Shown here: positions 1-8,176 of the stretch, one piece after another
How the letters are laid out: the number at the start of each line of letters is the position of its first letter
How positions within the stretch are numbered: position 1 is the first letter of the stretch
Assembly (NCBI GenBank): GCA_947000775.1
Contig: CAMQGK010000318.1
Location: 1,921,501-1,985,500 of the forward strand
Source: Pterois miles
Lineage: Eukaryota; Chordata; Actinopteri; Perciformes; Scorpaenidae
Length of the DNA stretch: 64,000 nucleotides
Direction: 5' to 3'
The notes under the pieces: generated by a model
What the model saw: only the letters and a program-made list of their open reading frames with translations
The model's database searches: none
Told to the model about the DNA's origin: nothing
Position numbers and translations under genes: made by a program

Positions 1-202
1 TGTAGTGAATGTAGTGTGTATGTAAACTTTTGACCACAACTGTGTGTCAGCTCACTTAATCAACAGTGGTAATTCAGCTCTCCTGCTGACCGCTAACCTT
101 TACCTTTCCTGGTCTCTCCGCAGCGTTTAACTGTGACTGCTGCTCTCCCTCTCCTCTCCATCAGAGGCTGCACTGATGCGCCGTGGAAGGTGGCCTATAA
201 TC
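1..202. other. Left-edge sequence, no supported gene
   Basis: Nothing here could be assigned. A stretch at 124-189 lies between an AG and a weak GT and is open in one frame, but the peptide is not recognisable. The last nine bases (194-202, CCTATAATC) are the left target-site duplication of the retroelement that follows. Confidence 0.4.
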
Positions 203-548
203 CATCCATCCATCGTCAACCGCTTATCCCGTTGGGGGTCGTGGGGGGGCTGGAGCCAGCTGGCTTTAGGTGAAGGCGGGGTTCACCCTGGACAGGTCGC
301 CAGTCCATCGCAGGGCACATAGAGACAGACAACCATTCACACTCACATCCACACCTACGGGCAATTTAGAGTCATCAATTAACCTAAACAGCATGTCTTT
401 GGATTGTGTGAGGAAGCTGGAGTGCCCGGAGAAAACCCACACTTACACAGGGAGGATATGCAAACTCCACACAGAAGAGTCCCACGCTGGATTCCAACCT
501 GCGACCCTCTTGCTGTGAGGTGAGAGTGCTAACCACTGCACCACCTGA
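203..548 (+). mobile_element. L2-like non-LTR retroelement 3' fragment with 9-bp TSD
   Basis: The segment starts with CATCCATCC-type repeats, then CGCTTATCCC and GGTCG, CTGGACAGGTCGCCAGT, and TTTAGAGTCATCAATTAACC. This is the consensus of the 3' part of an L2-type LINE, or a SINE sharing that tail, found in very many teleost genomes. Three more copies lie in the window (5094-5420, 32692-32999 reversed, 46371-46551). CCTATAATC occurs directly before (194-202) and after (549-557), a perfect 9-bp target-site duplication that fixes both ends. The family name is from memory; repeat status is seen directly from the copies. Confidence 0.85.
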
Positions 549-801
549 CCTATAATCAGGTTGCGCCTATTCATTCATGAATATTCAACATGTTTTTGTA
601 ATTGATTGTATGCAGGCTTTGCAGCCACGTGCAGGCCTGGCTGTGCGCTGTGGTGCTCCGTTCTGTGGCTTTACGCCCCGGTGCACAAAACACCCCACTA
701 CTTCGATGTTCCTGGTAAATGAAAGACAGACCACTTTTCTATTATTTTGGGTGAAAGCAGAGTCAATTATTTTCTGGCTGAGAGGGGTTCCCAAATATTT
801 T
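549..801. other. Unassigned sequence between repeats
   Basis: A possible exon at 616-714 (acceptor TGCAG, donor GGTAAAT) reads open on +, but I do not recognise its translation. No feature is claimed. Confidence 0.35.
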
Positions 802-1305
802 CATGTGACTCTTTTAAATAATGGAGTATATATAAAATAAATATATATATATTTTTTAATAAATCTGTCTGTTGTCTGAGTGCAGACCCCCCTGTGCCAC
901 AATAACTAATTATGAAATGAATTACCTGAGGAATGAGTCAGAGTTTTTTTGTATTATTTTTTGTTTTTATTATTAAGTTAAACATTGACACAAAAAACTT
1001 ATTTACACACACTGATGGCACGGCCCTCAGTGTCAAAATTTGAGTTCAGCATCTTGCCCAACTGGAGCACCCAAAGAAAACCCATGCAGACACAGAAAGG
1101 CAGGTCTCACCACTGCATCACAGTGCCCATACATTTATGAATATAAATTATGTTTATCAGATCCATTATTTATAAAGTAGAGTTACAGTTTGGTTGGGGT
1201 TGTCGTTTAGACGGGATGAGGAGATAAAATTTTTGGAGGTTACGATAGGGGAGTTGCAGGTTGCAAGCATTATCCATCAGGAAGTTATTCCGTAGGTCTC
1301 CGTCC

Positions 1306-2475
1306 TCAGGATACAAGTGAGCTACCCACTCTCCATAGAAATTCATTAGCGTGGGACCAGAAACTTCTGGTGTGAGACAGAGAAGCTGGAACCTCTGGGG
1401 AGCTCTCATCTCTCAGATGCCCCCCATCACCTCTTGAATCATCATCTCTCTGGTCCTCACACATCACCTCTCTTGAGCCATCATCTCTCTGGTCTTCACA
1501 TATCACCTCTCTTGAGCCATCATCTCTCTGGTCTTCACATATCACCTCTCTTGAGCCATCATCTCTCTGGTCCTCACATATCACCTCTCTTGAGTCATCA
1601 TCTCTCAAATGCCCACATATCACCTCTCCTAAGCCATCATCTCTCTGGTCCTCACATATCACCTCTCTTGAGTCATCATCTCTCTGGTCCTCATACATCA
1701 CCTCTCTTGAGTCATCATCTCTCTGGTCTTCACATATCACCTCTCTTGAGTCATCATCTCTCTGGTCCTCACACATCACCTCTCTTGAGCCATCATCTCT
1801 CTGGTCTTCACATATCACCTCTCTTGAGTCATCATCTCTCAGATGCCCACATATCACCTCTCTTAAGTCATCATCACTCTGATCCCCACATAGCACCTCA
1901 CTGAAGTTATCCCAACCTGGTCTTGCCTGATGCTTAAGATCAAGGAGTTCTGCTGACAGAGCTTCAGTCTCTCCCTGTCTCTCTGACTCAAGCTGGGTCA
2001 CCTTCTCAATAAGGCTCTGGTTCTCATCAGTGAGGCTCATCAGCTGCCCCTCCAGCATCTCCTTCTCCTTTTTCTCTGCAGCCAGTTCGGTCTTCAGATC
2101 TGCTACAAGTCGCAGGTACCTGACACGTTCCTTCTTCATTTGGTCCCACTCCGCTATCAGCCACCATACCTCTGACTCCAGTTTCATATGTTCAGGCTGG
2201 TTACAAATGACTTCTGGAAGCTGTTTATCTCCCGGTGTCAAACAGAAGTGCACTCGTTTTTTCATCTTAATCTCAGACGCGGCTCTCCTCAAAACTCTTC
2301 CGATGGCTCGTTTGCTCAATCGTGAGATGTGATGAGATCTCCTGTGTTGCCTGGTCCTGTGGTTGGTTGCCGAATGAACTCCCTCCGTTTTAGAATCATA
2401 ACATTCCAGCCTTCGGTGTTGTCGCGATGTTTGTCCGCCAATCAGGCGGCCGCATAGAATGTCATGGAAACGCAC
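1306..2475 (-). CDS. Hypothetical protein: RVxF-like motif, coiled coil, 13-residue repeats
   Basis: This is an uninterrupted 389-codon minus-strand frame. I do not recognise the family and assign no function. In order: a basic N-terminus (about 1-70) with many R/H/K; MKKRVHF at about 70-76, which fits the RVxF consensus for docking to protein phosphatase 1; a charged heptad-like coiled coil (about 95-180) rich in E, K and L; and about twelve 13-residue repeats of the type SREVICEDQRDDG (about 195-350). The tail is Ser-rich and ends GSSLVS. The real start may be the internal Met at MKKRVHF, since the first 69 residues look like translated 5' UTR. A second frame at 1170-1409 overlaps the end. 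A GCGCATGCGCA palindrome lies just upstream at 2489-2499. No intron is needed. Possible alternatives are a retrogene, a young lineage-specific gene or a non-coding repeat with a fortuitous open frame. Confidence 0.45.
   Translation of the reverse strand: MRFHDILCGRLIGGQTSRQHRRLECYDSKTEGVHSATNHRTRQHRRSHHISRLSKRAIGRVLRRAASEIKMKKRVHFCLTPGDKQLPEVICNQPEHMKLESEVWWLIAEWDQMKKERVRYLRLVADLKTELAAEKKEKEMLEGQLMSLTDENQSLIEKVTQLESERQGETEALSAELLDLKHQARPGWDNFSEVLCGDQSDDDLREVICGHLRDDDSREVICEDQRDDGSREVMCEDQRDDDSREVICEDQRDDDSREVMYEDQRDDDSREVICEDQRDDGLGEVICGHLRDDDSREVICEDQRDDGSREVICEDQRDDGSREVICEDQRDDGSREVMCEDQRDDDSRGDGGHLRDESSPEVPASLSHTRSFWSHANEFLWRVGSSLVS
1430..1905 (-). repeat. 39-bp coding minisatellite, about 12 units (copy A)
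   Basis: The unit is 39 bp, read on + as CATCATCTCTCTGGTC, then a variable CTCACA or TTCACA, then TATCACCTCTCTTGAG. About eleven full units and one degenerate unit are present; two units carry an AAATGCCCAC or AGATGCCCAC variant. Because 39 is divisible by three and no unit has a stop in either frame, long open frames exist on both strands: SREVICEDQRDDG-type on minus and HHLSGPHISPLLS-type on plus. The minus frame joins the coiled-coil ORF and is taken as the coding one. Confidence 0.9.
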
Positions 2476-2488
2476 CGTGACATTCTAC

Positions 2489-2499
2489 GCGCATGCGCA
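2489..2499. promoter_or_regulatory. NRF1-like palindrome upstream of the minus-strand ORF
   Basis: GCGCATGCGCA matches the NRF1 consensus core and is palindromic. It lies 14 bp upstream of the minus-strand ATG at 2475 and is kept in copy B at 4577-4587. A promoter role is inferred from motif and position only. Confidence 0.4.
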
Positions 2500-2534
2500 T
2501 TGAGCCATTTCTTTCTTTTTTTTTTTTTTTTTTT

Positions 2535-3112
2535 TTTGAATCCTCTTCCCTCGTCAGCGGACAGCGTGGGTATCGGGAGTGCAGTGTGTCATGTCTGACG
2601 GAGACATGGTTCAACGGGAAGACACCAGACTGTTCAGTGGAGCTAGCCGATTTCTCGCTAGGCCGGGCGGACAGAAACAAACAGAGCGGTAAGAAGCTGG
2701 GTGGTGGGCTCGCTGTCATTATTAACAACGAATGGGTTAACCCGGGACAAGTAACCACGAAGACGGTAACATGCACCCCCGACGTTAAACTGTTGGCTGT
2801 GGGTTTGAGGCCATACGATCTGCCCCGACAGTTTTCAGTCGCTAGCATAGTCTCTGTTTACACTCCACAGTCGGCAGTGGTGGCGCGCTGTTGTGACGTT
2901 ATTCACTCCACCGTCGGCATTGGCGGCGCGCGGTTGTGACGTCATTGACCCCACCGTCGCAAATCTGCAAACGAGGCACCCGGACGCTGTCATCGCAATG
3001 AAAGGAGATTTATTTTAACCACGTTAATATCTCAAAGACACTGACTCACTTCACACAGTGCGTGACCTGTAACACCAGGGAAAACAAAACATTGGACTTC
3101 CTGTGTGCCAAC
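2535..3112 (+). mobile_element. LINE apurinic-endonuclease domain fragment (decayed)
   Basis: The + strand reads SCLTETWFNG, then a GKKLGGGLAVIINNEW-type stretch, then CTPDVKLLAVGLRPYDLPRQ. This is the pattern of the AP-endonuclease domain of jockey/CR1/L2-type fish LINEs (LTETW, GGGL..Y/IN, LRPYYLPREF). After a shift it continues with HPDAVIAMKGD and CVTCNTRENKTLDFLCANV, the usual end of that domain. The frame is broken several times and the reverse transcriptase is absent. A roughly 40-bp tandem duplication (about 2880-2917 and 2922-2961) lies in the middle. It ends abruptly at 3112, where a minus-strand retroelement tail begins. Confidence 0.75.
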
Positions 3113-3226
3113 GTTAAGATAAGATAAAATAAGATATTCCTTTATTAGTCCCACAGTGGAGAAATTCACATGTTACAGCAGCAAAGTGGATAGTGTAATA
3201 AACAAGAAGCATAGATTGTGATGTCA
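3113..3226 (-). mobile_element. Retroelement 3' end with TTATCT-type tail
   Basis: On + it starts AAGATAAGATAAAATAAGAT and continues CCTTTATTAGTCCCACAGTGG, GAAATTCACA, TTACAGCAGCA. Read on minus, this is a retroelement 3' end closing in a short TTATCT-type repeat. The same 3' end occurs at about 28080-28160 and, joined to a tRNA-like head, in the two SINE copies at 25337 and 38377. Confidence 0.65.
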
Positions 3227-3248
3227 TGTGACTCTTTTAAATAATGGA

Positions 3249-3249
<1 letters not shown>

Positions 3250-3323
<74 letters not shown>

Positions 3324-3328
3324 TTTTT
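3250..3328. repeat. (AT)n microsatellite followed by poly-T
   Basis: About 57 bp of AT dinucleotides run directly into about 22 T. The matching place in copy A (about 827-858) has only a short AT stretch, so the tract expanded after or during duplication, or contracted in copy A. Confidence 0.95.
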
Positions 3329-3404
3329 AAATAAATCTGGCTGTTGTCTGAGTGCAGACCCCCCTTTGCCACAATAACTAATTATGAAATGAATTAACAA
3401 AAAT

Positions 3405-3718
3405 TGGCTCAACTCAAAATATTAATATGTACCAAAATAATATGACTCAAAGCACACATTCATTTTCTCCTAATCCCTATAAACACTCAAATGTGAACAT
3501 ATACAATGCCTGTAACACTCATCCAGCACAATCACATTATACACAAAACCTTCCTAACACATTCTTACACATTGTATATTACACATATTCTCATGCACTT
3601 CACTTAATACCCCAAAACAAGGACTCTGGGGGTGGGGGGTCTGTGTCAATAAATACTAAACTTGTAGCATTCTCCAACCTACTACATATGCCAATAAAAT
3701 GCAAATAATGTACAATTT
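3405..3718. other. Insertion of about 314 bp present only in copy B
   Basis: Copy A reads ATGAAATGAATTACCTGAGG. Copy B has the same flanks separated by about 314 bp of AT-rich sequence with no recognised domain. The flanks share only AATT, so a target duplication is possible but not proven. The inserted sequence is not found elsewhere in the window. Confidence 0.6.
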
Positions 3719-4106
3719 ACCTGAGGAATGAGTCAGAGTTTTTTTTGTATTATTTTTTTGTTTTTATTATTAAGTTAAACATTGACACAAAAAACTTGTG
3801 TTACTACTGATGGCACGGCCCTCAGTGTCAAAATTTGAGTTCAGCATCTTGCCCAACTGGAGCACCCAAAGAAAACCCATGCTGACACAGAAAGGCAGGT
3901 CTCACCACTGCATCACAGTGCCCATACATTTATGAATATAAATTATGTTTATCAGATCCATTATTTATATTTATAAAGTAGAGTTACAGTTTGGTTGGGG
4001 TTGTCGTTTAGACGGGATGAGGAGATAAAATTTTTGGAGGCTACGATAGGTTAGTTGCAGGTTGCAAGCATTATCCATCAGGAAGTTATTCCGTAGGTCT
4101 CCATCC

Positions 4107-4571
4107 TCAGGATACAAGTGAGCTACCCACTCTCCATAGAAATTCATTAGCGTGGGACCAGAAACTTCTGGTGTGAGACAGAGAAGCTGGAACCTCTGGG
4201 GAGCTCTCATCTCTCAGATGCCCCCCATCACCTCTTGAATCATCATCTCTCTGGTCCTCACACATCACCTCTCTTGAGTCATCATCTCTCTGGTCCTCAC
4301 ACATCACCTCTCTTGAGTCATCATCTCTCTGGTCCTCACACATCACCTCTCTTGAGCCATCATCTCTCTGGTCTTCACATATCACCTCTCTTGAGTCATC
4401 ATCTCTCTGGTCCTCACATATCACCTCTCTTGAGCCATCATCTCTCTGGTCCTCACATATCACCTCTCTTGAGTCATCATCTCTCTGGTCCTCACATATC
4501 ACCTCTCTTGAGCCATCATCTCTCTGGTCCTCATATATCACCTCTCTTGAGCCATCATCTCTCTGCGACAT
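4107..4571 (-). pseudogene. Truncated copy of the 389-aa ORF (154 codons)
   Basis: The minus-strand frame consists of about eight 13-residue repeats of the SREVICEDQRDDG type plus the same Ser-rich C-terminus ending GSSLVS. The N-terminal basic region, the RVxF-like motif and the coiled coil are gone because of the copy B deletion. The ATG at 4571 lies right at the deletion join and sits 5 bp from the retained GCGCATGCGCA palindrome, so a repeat-only product is formally possible. I read it as a broken copy. Confidence 0.6.
4237..4565 (-). repeat. 39-bp coding minisatellite, about 8 units (copy B)
   Basis: Same 39-bp unit as in copy A, about eight full units and one cut unit. The units are more uniform than in copy A: the GGTCCTCACA form dominates and the AAATGCCCAC variants are missing. 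Confidence 0.9.
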
Positions 4572-4576
4572 TCTAC

Positions 4577-4587
4577 GCGCATGCGCA
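4577..4587. promoter_or_regulatory. NRF1-like palindrome in copy B
   Basis: GCGCATGCGCA is identical to the site at 2489-2499. It was kept although the coding sequence next to it was deleted. Function is inferred from motif only. Confidence 0.35.
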
Positions 4588-4602
4588 TTGAGCCATTTCT
4601 TT

Positions 4603-5093
4603 CATTTTTTTGGACCCAAAGCATCAGGAGTAGTTCCTACAACACCCAGGTCTGAACAACAGATATTTCTAGTCCCATGTAGTAGCATGTAAAATATTAT
4701 TCTTTAGTTAGTGGCATATATTCTTCAAAATCAAATTAAATCAATATAAATTTTGGCCGATGTCAATACAGGACATTTGCCGCAGGGGGGGGGGGGGGGG
4801 GTTGTATCATGAACATACAGGCTTAAAAGCTGAGCTTCATCAAGACGAACATACATTAATGTTGTCTCATGTTTCAGATACAGTAGCTTTCCATCCTGTC
4901 TGTCCTCAGAAGCGTCCTTCTCTGTGATAGTTTTCCTGAGCCGAACGGCACGACCCTGCCCAGTGCGTCAGGAGCGTGCCAAACGCACTTTATTGAATTT
5001 GGTGGCTGAGGCTACTTTGGCGCACCTGTGGCACTTTTGCACACGTAATGAGAACAGAGAGTCCACGAGGTGGATGCGTTAGAGGCTGTGACA
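4603..5093. other. Intergenic sequence with a 17-bp G run
   Basis: A run of 17 G lies at 4785-4801. Otherwise I see no gene or known repeat. The segment around 4870-4920 (CATGTTTCAGATACAGTAG) resembles 6505-6545, suggesting a further old repeat. Confidence 0.4.
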
Positions 5094-5420
5094 TCCATCC
5101 ATCCATCCCGTTAGGGGTCTCGGGGGGACTGGAGCCAATCCCAGCTAGCATAGGGCGAAGGCAGGGTACACCCTGGACAGGTCGCCAGTCAGACAGACAA
5201 CATATAGACAGACAACCATTCACGCTCACATTCACACCTACGGGCAATTTAGAGTGATCAATTAACCTAAACAGCATGTCTTTGGACTGTGGGAGGAAGC
5301 CGGAGTACCCGGAGCAAACTCATGCTTACACGGGGAGAAGAGCCGCAAGAAGAGGGAAGAGAAGACCCTCTTGTTGTGAGGCGACAGCGCTAACCACTAC
5401 ACCACCGTGCAGCCTGAGAA
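5094..5420 (+). mobile_element. L2-like retroelement 3' fragment with 7-bp TSD
   Basis: Same family as 203-548, starting CATCCATCCATCC. TGTGACA is duplicated at 5087-5093 and 5421-5427. A small deletion removed part of the middle around 5185. Confidence 0.85.
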
Positions 5421-5427
5421 TGTGACA

Positions 5428-5798
5428 ATCAGGGTCAATCCACTGGGCATACCCTCACACTTCCGTGGAGGCACAGGGCTCTCCGCGACTTGGCGCACAG
5501 TCAGTTTAGGAATCCCGTAGAGAGTTTTCCTCAGATACAACAGATCGTCTGTTACGTGCACAGTTTTACATATGAAAACAACAGCTCAGATATGCTGGGA
5601 AGAACAGATAATGACACCTTTTAAATTAATTCATCCTTGTGGGCCTGTTTAAGATCCGATGGTCACCATGTTCCCAGTGCGTAATATTGCGGTATTTCAT
5701 TTGTTATCATAGTAATCCATACATTAAACATCCGAAGCTAAATACCACCGTAGAGCTTTAAATAAAATGAAGGTAAAATTAAATATTGTCTATTTTTC

Positions 5799-5829
<31 letters not shown>

Positions 5830-7099
5830 GCTTTAAATCCCGATGGCATCAAGTCGACTGTAGTTAGATTTGACTGTTGTACTTGCTCACAGTTTGGGGA
5901 TGAAATTCTCGCCTCTTTAATCTTCACATGGCGACATTAATGTGATCCTGGTAACGATCCCCAAAAAGATTGTGGCTTTAAAACTTGAACCTCGATCTCT
6001 AATACTTAGACTGGAATCATATTGGTGCACGGTGAGTCACCAAAACACAGAATAAGCTCAGTGCAACACCAACACAGAGCCCCGAGATTCCCTTTCACCA
6101 AAAATAAAACCGCTCAGATTTTCAGGATAAAATCCGCCAGGAGTAAAAGTCAGTGTCAGTGCTCCAGTAGATCACCTCTCCAGAGCCTATTTTTTAGTTG
6201 ACTCTGGAATAGTCTATTGTAAGTGTTGACATTTCATAATACTTCAGCTTTGACCACATGCAGCTCCTCTAAACTTTTAGCTGAGGAGAAGGCAGGCAGT
6301 CATGTCAGGATATTTAAGTAGTTTGTTTTTCTTTGGACCATTTTATGTATTTCTTAAATTTCTGGGATGTATTCTCTAAGATAAAATTAAGTCATTTTAA
6401 CCTTTTTAATTGGTTCACCTGAATAGGATACGTGTGATAAATAAAAGGGTGAATCTGACAAGTAAGTAGACATACAGGCATAAAATGTTATTAATGATGG
6501 GTCATGTTTCAGATCCAGTAGATCCTGTGTGTCCTCAGAAGGAGCTCCTATCCTTCTTTGCATAGAGCATTTGTTTTTTTTTATGTATAACTTTACCTCC
6601 ACAGGGCCATAAAATCTAACCTTTATTTAACGAGGAAGTCATGTTAAGATTAAAACCTTTTACAAGTGAGACATAGGAATACAGGGTCAACTAGCAGCGT
6701 CCAACGCATAACAATTCCCGATGTTATACAGGCATTGAACTCACCAGGGATCACTTGTTATTTTATGAGTTGTACTCTCTTTTGCTATTTATATAACCTG
6801 CTACTACCTGCCCATTGCATTATTGTATACTGTATCGTTGAGTGTCTGAATGATGTGTTGTGTTATGTTTATTGTATGTACTTTTATTGTAAGTCATTTC
6901 TACTGAGGTGGACAATATAGCCAGTCTATTTATCTGTATATCTATCAATTAAAAGCTGACCTTTTATGAGAGGATACTACATTTTCAGCCACAGTGGCTA
7001 GTGGATTCATTTGTCATTTCAAAATACAAAAAAAATAATAATAAAATATAATAATCATCAGTTTACCACCATGTGGTTGTAAACATGTTGTCAGCTTAC
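5428..7099. other. Intergenic stretch without a recognised gene
   Basis: There is a 29-bp-class T run at about 5802-5829. Short frames exist but none has codon bias, splice context or a recognisable domain. If the ARMH1-like remnant at 7100-7501 ever extended 3' (leftwards), its next exon is not visible here. Confidence 0.5.
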
Positions 7100-7501
7100 C
7101 TCCATCCTGAACCTCTAGGTGAAGGGACCTGAGCAAATTCATCAGAGGCTCTACAATGCTGTGACGGGCTGTTTTCATTTTGGACTATGAGAGAGGATAG
7201 TGAGACAACGGTTATACTGTATTTCTTTGCCATAAGGTTCATTGTGTGAAAGAGCAAGGATGACGGCACATGCATGCTCTTAGAACATGCACTCTCATGC
7301 TTTACCTGCACAGAGTGCAAGGTGTGCAGGACCAGCTGTTGGGCCTTGGGGGAGGTACACGTCATGAGAGCAATAAGAATTTTGTAGATTTGCTTTTGAA
7401 ATTTGGGGTTCCATGGGAGAGCGACTCCAAGGCGGCCCATGCTGTCTTCTGTGTTTCATCTGTGTTTGATTTAGCCAGGCACTCTGCTATGGCTTTCACA
7501 C
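7100..7501 (-). pseudogene. armh1: ARMH1-like gene remnant, two exons with a frameshift
   Basis: Two minus-strand exons are visible. Exon a (7306-7501; acceptor TTACAG, donor GTAAAG) reads VKAIAECLAKSNTDETQ, then, one frame later, NPKFQKQIYKILIALMTC and SPKAQQLVLHTL. Exon b (7100-7184; acceptor TCATAG, donor GTAAGC) reads HSIVEPLMNLLRSLHLEVQ. Both match my memory of the armadillo-like protein ARMH1 in the right order. Exon a is 196 nt; one more base in the Gly codon near 7411 would give 197 nt and make both exon phases fit, so a single-base deletion broke it. No other exon of this gene is seen between 4.6 and 8.1 kb. It is a pseudogene or displaced fragment, unless the missing base is an assembly error. 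Confidence 0.7.
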
Positions 7502-7974
7502 CTGTAAGAATATAAAAAAAAAAGAGAGCTGACATGACTCCTGCAATACTGTGAGAATTATCCAAATGCCTGGTAGAACAGATCAAGTAATCTGATTGAA
7601 ACATAAACATGAGAGAAAAAAAGCAGCTTATCTGCATGTCAGGCATGAAACAGTGCTAAGATTACAGCTTTTAGTTTATATCTAGATCTGGGAAACCTCT
7701 TGCTGCAATAGCGAAAATGTACGTGGACAGACCTAAAGACATAAGATGGGAGAAGTAAAAATTTAACACTCCATCTATTATTTCAAAATATAGTAATACA
7801 TCAGAATTATGTTGGAGGGGTTGTGAATTGGTGGGGGACTTCACACATATATTTTATGAATGCAGAGAGAGAGAGACAGAGAAAGAGATAGACAGACATG
7901 CTATTGCTGAACAGCATTCACACTAATAAAATATAAGAAAAAAAATCAAAACAAAGTAAAACCGGATGTCCATC

Positions 7975-8176
7975 TCGGCTACCTCCTGCAAACTTATTGG
8001 ACCATACGGTAGGGGGCGGGATTTCAGCTCTTTATCCCGCCCTTAACATATTTATGCCCAATCATGTTAGCGCTTTTCACACAGCCAATGCTGATTGGCT
8101 TATGCCGTCTGTCCTTCAGTTGAGGAGGAAGCAGTGTGGCACGGCCAACAACAGGCTGCTGAGACAAGGCTCAGAT
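7975..8176 (+). promoter_or_regulatory. cnep1r1: cnep1r1 promoter and 5' UTR region
   Basis: Within 180 bp of the start codon lie a GC box (GGGGGCGGG, 8012-8020) and several CCAAT motifs in both directions: ATTGG at 7996-8000, CCAAT at 8058-8062 and 8085-8089, and ATTGG at 8094-8098. There is no TATA box in a good position. CCAAT pairs plus a GC box are typical of TATA-less housekeeping promoters; the transcription start cannot be fixed from sequence. Confidence 0.55.

Larger units (their letters stand above)
802..2516 (-). repeat. Duplicated unit, copy A
   Basis: From TCATGTGACTC at about 801 to the T-rich end at about 2516, this segment is repeated at 3227-4602 with only scattered differences. 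It contains, read on the minus strand, a GC-rich head with a GCGCATGCGCA palindrome, a 389-codon ORF with a 39-bp minisatellite, and a 3' part with AATAAA-type signals (TTTATT on + near 964-971). Copy A is the complete version. It lies in the same orientation as copy B, with about 700 bp of retroelement debris between them, so a direct segmental duplication is more likely than two retropositions. Confidence 0.8.
3227..4602 (-). repeat. Duplicated unit, copy B (internally deleted)
   Basis: This is a second copy of 802-2516. The 3' part and the minisatellite are retained, but at about 4565 the sequence jumps from within a minisatellite unit straight to the head (CGACATTCTACGCGCATGCG, compare 2477-2500). 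About 570 bp that encode the coiled coil and RVxF-like motif in copy A are missing. It also differs by a long AT/T tract (3250-3328) and an insertion at about 3405-3718. Confidence 0.8.

Noticed and set aside
124..714. Two possible + strand exons (124-189 and 616-714) with AG and GT borders and compatible phase
   Set aside because: The translations are not recognisable, the first donor (GTGGCC) is weak, and no flanking exons support them.
1170..1409. 79-codon minus-strand ORF present in both duplicated copies (also 3971-4210)
   Set aside because: The copies are nearly identical at DNA level, so shared openness is no evidence of coding; it overlaps the end of the longer ORF and has no recognised domain.
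1434..1904. 156-codon + strand ORF of HHLSGPHISPLLS repeats
   Set aside because: It is confined to the minisatellite and is open only because the unit has no stop; the minus frame extends into unique sequence.
1430..1905. CRISPR-like array appearance of the 39-bp repeats
   Set aside because: Units are directly adjacent without spacers and the genome is a vertebrate; it is a minisatellite.
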